Source of the DNA: a virus
IMG/VR virus record: IMGVR_UViG_3300022198_004007
Coordinates: 1-23,596 of that record
Direction: 5' to 3' (one strand)
Length of the DNA: 23,596 nt
The position numbers were made by a program, and so were the translations under genes. Every line of letters begins with the position of its first letter. The first letter of the stretch is position 1. A model generated the notes under the pieces. The model ran no database searches and was not told the origin of the DNA. It was given only the letters and a program-made list of their open reading frames with translations. This document shows positions 21,501 through 23,596 of the stretch, one piece after another.

Positions 21501-23596
21501 GATCACTTTGGTCATATGGATTTCTGTCATAAAAAGATTGAGCATTTGGATTACTTAAATCACCAAATTGATGATTTGGTGCTGCACATCTAAATAAAGC
21601 TATTTCTCTACCATCTTCATTGTAAAATATTACATCTTCTCCTACTTCAAAAACTCCATCGATCATTTCAATTTCTAATAACTTTGGAGTACATAAAGCA
21701 GTTACATCTTGATCATCAAAGAAAACATATAATAATGTACTGGGTTTCATTTTTTTAACAATGAACTCAATATTTCTAGATCTTAAGTAAGCAGCAGATT
21801 CTGCACTTACAACTCTATTTCCAAGATTTTTATCTTCAATTGGATTTGTTACTCTAGTTGAAGTTCCTTCTTGATTAGCAGTACCTGTTAAGGTTGTTTG
21901 AACTATGTTTCCAAAAGTTGTAGTAGTACCACCCCATACAGTATTTCCAGATTGACCACTCCAACTTGAACTGCGTGAAGATGTTCCAATAATAGCTTCA
22001 GAAGATCCAGTCCAATTATTTTGCCAAGAACCCCAAGCAACTGGATCGAATCCATCTTGAGATGCAAACTCTTCAGCAGTAAAACTAACATCTTCTTCAA
22101 TAAGTCTACCTTCAATACCAGTAATAATCAAGGGTTCTAATATAGTTTCTTCACTCCAAATGTCTGATGATGGATTTAAATCAACCTGACCATAATAGTT
22201 AGTTACTAAATATGGAGTAACATTTACAACTCTTGTAGAATAAGATTGTCTTATTCTTATTTGTTCATTATAAGCGAGAGTTAAAAGTCCTTTACCAGTA
22301 TTTTCAAATCTTGCTCCTCCACCACCAGTTATTTGAACATTATTTCCAATAATAGATTCAGCAGTTGCATATTTTACGTTATCATATTCTGATCTAGATA
22401 TTCCTTTTACTGGAGATATTGTGGGAGATTTAGTGACTCCATAGTTATTAGTAGTTGCTATGGTCAAATCTAGTTCAGTGGTATATGCTGAAGGTCTAAG
22501 TTCCCTTTTTACTGGATCTATTGAGTTAGTAATCTTTCCAGGAACAATATATTGATTATTTCTATTTGAAAAATCATCTACAAAAAATCCAGATTTAAAT
22601 CTTTCTAGTCCATTTTCATCTTTAACTGATAATGAAGATGTAGATTGCTCTAAAATATTTAAAGTTGTATAATATTCTAAGTTTTTAATCCTTTTTTCTA
22701 AATTAGAGATATCTGACATGCGATATCTCTTATATTTTAATAATCTTATATCTGTTGTTTCTTTAAGATTTTTTGAATATGGTTTTAAGTTAATAGATGC
22801 TATTTCTATAGCATTTGCTGGAGCTTCTGGTGGATCAAAAGATTCTGATGGAGTTCCTTGCTTGATAATAATTTGCTCATTAATATCTAAGAAAATTCTA
22901 TCAGTTCTTCCTAGATAAAATGCATAATCTAATAAAATATCTTCATCAGAAACAAATATGTTTGAAGAAGAATTACCATCTGAACTAAACCTTCTTCCTA
23001 AAAACTCAAATGGAGATCTAGTCCCTTGAATAACATCAAATTTATCAACAATAGGTCTTATATCAATAATATCTGCTTTATCAATATTATTTGTCAATTG
23101 ACCAATTTGATTTCTAGAAATATTAGAATATGAATTTACACAAATAATATCTCCCAAATCATCTTCAGGTATGTAAAGTCTTTCATAAACTACTTTTATT
23201 TTTCTAACAGGAGGAGCTGAATTCTCTACTCTTTTAATAAAAGAATATGAATAAACTTGATTTGTTTCCCCAGAGTTTAATCTATATCTGTTGGTAATAT
23301 TTTCACTTTGAGTTGCAACATAGTTGACTACTGTGCCTTTTGCTCCTGTAGATTTAAATCTTAAAGTTTCTCCAGAAATAGGTACTTTACTATTTACTGG
23401 AATAACTTCAATAGTTGAAGAGTTTACAATAGAAACACAAATAAATACTGCTTCAGACTCTTCACCATAAAGCTTTTCTCCAACTCTAACCGCATTTGTA
23501 GTTGATGGAGATTCCTCTCTTGTTATAATATTAGTTAAAGATATTTTTGGCAGAATAGGATCTTCACTATTTCTAGATTCAAAAATACCATAAATT
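18514..23596 (-). CDS. Very large DUF4815-type virion structural protein (partial, N-terminus beyond window)
   Basis: The frame is open from the stop at 18514-18516 to the right window edge, 1,693 codons, with no start needed at the TTG at 23157: residues upstream of it (for example NSAPPVRKIKVVYERLYIP) continue in frame, so the true start lies outside. Around 22558-22735 is a block RMSDISNLEKRIKNLEYYTT followed by ENGLERFKSGFFVDDF, which I recognise as typical of DUF4815 proteins of marine T4-like phages. The middle holds beta-rich modules, two G-x-G-Y-T motifs (near 20130-20310) and a module with VSVGNEIISYTGISG and ARDVDQS. The C-terminus has YYPFPGYRNRLASGEVID and ends PPRFRDLRVIGLA. Probably a tail or baseplate fibre-like virion protein; its exact place is unknown. 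Confidence 0.88.
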   Translation of the reverse strand, partial: IYGIFESRNSEDPILPKISLTNIITREESPSTTNAVRVGEKLYGEESEAVFICVSIVNSSTIEVIPVNSKVPISGETLRFKSTGAKGTVVNYVATQSENITNRYRLNSGETNQVYSYSFIKRVENSAPPVRKIKVVYERLYIPEDDLGDIICVNSYSNISRNQIGQLTNNIDKADIIDIRPIVDKFDVIQGTRSPFEFLGRRFSSDGNSSSNIFVSDEDILLDYAFYLGRTDRIFLDINEQIIIKQGTPSESFDPPEAPANAIEIASINLKPYSKNLKETTDIRLLKYKRYRMSDISNLEKRIKNLEYYTTLNILEQSTSSLSVKDENGLERFKSGFFVDDFSNRNNQYIVPGKITNSIDPVKRELRPSAYTTELDLTIATTNNYGVTKSPTISPVKGISRSEYDNVKYATAESIIGNNVQITGGGGARFENTGKGLLTLAYNEQIRIRQSYSTRVVNVTPYLVTNYYGQVDLNPSSDIWSEETILEPLIITGIEGRLIEEDVSFTAEEFASQDGFDPVAWGSWQNNWTGSSEAIIGTSSRSSSWSGQSGNTVWGGTTTTFGNIVQTTLTGTANQEGTSTRVTNPIEDKNLGNRVVSAESAAYLRSRNIEFIVKKMKPSTLLYVFFDDQDVTALCTPKLLEIEMIDGVFEVGEDVIFYNEDGREIALFRCAAPNHQFGDLSNPNAQSFYDRNPYDQSDLPLSYTESSSILNLDTTSSGDYSSGYYGNPPIGSRIEGASSGAVATISNKRIFTDQAGVVIGSLFVPSPNDETNQRFQTGAISFKISNDRTIDVILGVETTEATGQFYSSGFITQTQETTIQVRNTLIESATISRERAIRSTSNRFVPTNSVTSTWSFTISPPRPPNRHDPLAQSFFIPNAAGVFVTHMDLFFQAKSEDLPVYVELRSMELGLPTTEVYPLSRVELLPSQVQVSDDATVATRVTFQGPVYLEGNKEHCIVLLSDVTDYYVWISRLGETTFNIQGEEIAITTQNELGSLFKSQNGSTWTPSQYEDLKFTLYNARFVDQGSVTLVNTDLSETNNLYQDAIKTYSNTSRVSLGTTVTDTILKIGNTIYQEGNNASGTYSGNAGIATGNLSFTNAGIGYTPFEIGVPAFTFENVPLLSLTGTGKNATANITIDGGVAIAATIVNGGSGYTIGEELYVDQLGISSVGRNLLMSVSSIYAANELLLTNIQGEFESSPLKPLYFTCTDPVVGFGTTTLNAIANGGDGNLVNITSIENVHDGLHMEISHKNHGMHSKSNRVMISGVSPDSAPAILVEPLTSTSTQDIELNTDDMSLFETFENVDVSATNPGYVSVGNEIISYTGISGNFLTGIARDVDQSNIAVPRRTSANQKVFKYEYNGISLRRINKEHFLQDSTVSNPITLDTYTIKIDTSSNGTDRSTSVPDPKLYFNSTKSGGGKSIYASKNINYEMIHPIISALVLPDATLEATVRTTTGTSISGNEESFRDAGTVPITLNEDNYFDSPRIIASRINELAFSDQIPGNKSLEITLNLSTDQPVISPIIDLDRLGAIFVSNRVNSPITDYINDPRTGSVSDDPTAFIYHTKPIELEFPATSLRVLVESYVNQYTDVRAFFAIMKNASENPIYYPFPGYRNRLASGEVIDISRNDGTPDKQYNRTSALNYYPGDSDFIDLEFNIDNLEPFNFFSIKLLGTSTNQAFPPRFRDLRVIGLA

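Noticed and set aside
23157-23159. TTG at 23157 as the start of the large virion protein
   Set aside because: The frame is open for a further 146 codons to the window edge with plausible protein sequence, so the gene is truncated rather than starting at TTG.
1-23596. tRNA genes, CRISPR arrays, insertion sequences, auxiliary metabolic genes
   Set aside because: Read through for cloverleaf-like GC-rich segments, spaced direct repeats, transposase motifs and photosynthesis or metabolism genes; none could be supported.

Overview
The window is a piece of a marine T4-like myovirus genome. The gene set and order match the head, neck and tail structural block of cyanophages and related pelagiphages. 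The DNA is strongly AT-rich, which fits a phage of Prochlorococcus, Synechococcus or SAR11-type hosts, but the host cannot be fixed from this stretch. No tRNA, CRISPR array, insertion sequence or auxiliary metabolic gene was seen. All supported genes lie on the minus strand, so transcription runs from high to low coordinates. Open reading frames on the plus strand look like shadows.

In transcription order: a very large DUF4815-type virion protein, cut by the right window edge (18514 to the end); two tiny genes (75 and 54 aa); neck and tail-completion genes gp13, gp14, gp15; small terminase gp16; a three-gene accessory cassette (238, 105 and 244 aa); large terminase gp17; a small zinc-finger gene overlapping the end of gp17; tail sheath gp18; tail tube gp19; portal gp20; a 58 aa gp67-like prohead gene missed by simple ORF finding; a 92 aa beta-rich protein; prohead protease gp21; scaffold gp22; major capsid gp23; an intrinsic terminator; gp3-like tail completion protein; recombination mediator uvsY; and the N-terminal two thirds of helicase uvsW, cut by the left edge.

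The genes form one working unit. gp20 nucleates the prohead. gp22 and the gp67-like protein form its core, gp23 its shell, and gp21 cleaves them at L/I-x-E sites. gp16/gp17 package DNA through the portal. gp13/gp14/gp15 close the head and join it to the gp18/gp19 tail capped by gp3. UvsY and UvsW serve recombination-dependent replication.

Late-promoter octamers of the TATAAATA type precede several genes. The most interesting regulatory pattern is that four leaders (uvsW, gp20, gp18 and the 238 aa gene) have an inverted repeat whose 5' arm overlaps the putative late promoter or start site and whose 3' arm touches the ribosome-binding region. This resembles the T4 switch that silences read-through transcripts but permits translation of late ones. 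Other points of note are a capsid-targeting-like N-terminus on the 105 aa protein, a paralogous domain shared by the 105 and 238 aa proteins, repeat-rich insertions in gp14 and gp15 that echo the DUF4815 protein, a C2H2-like finger coded partly inside gp17, and a 54 aa two-helix protein with a faint NblA-like look.
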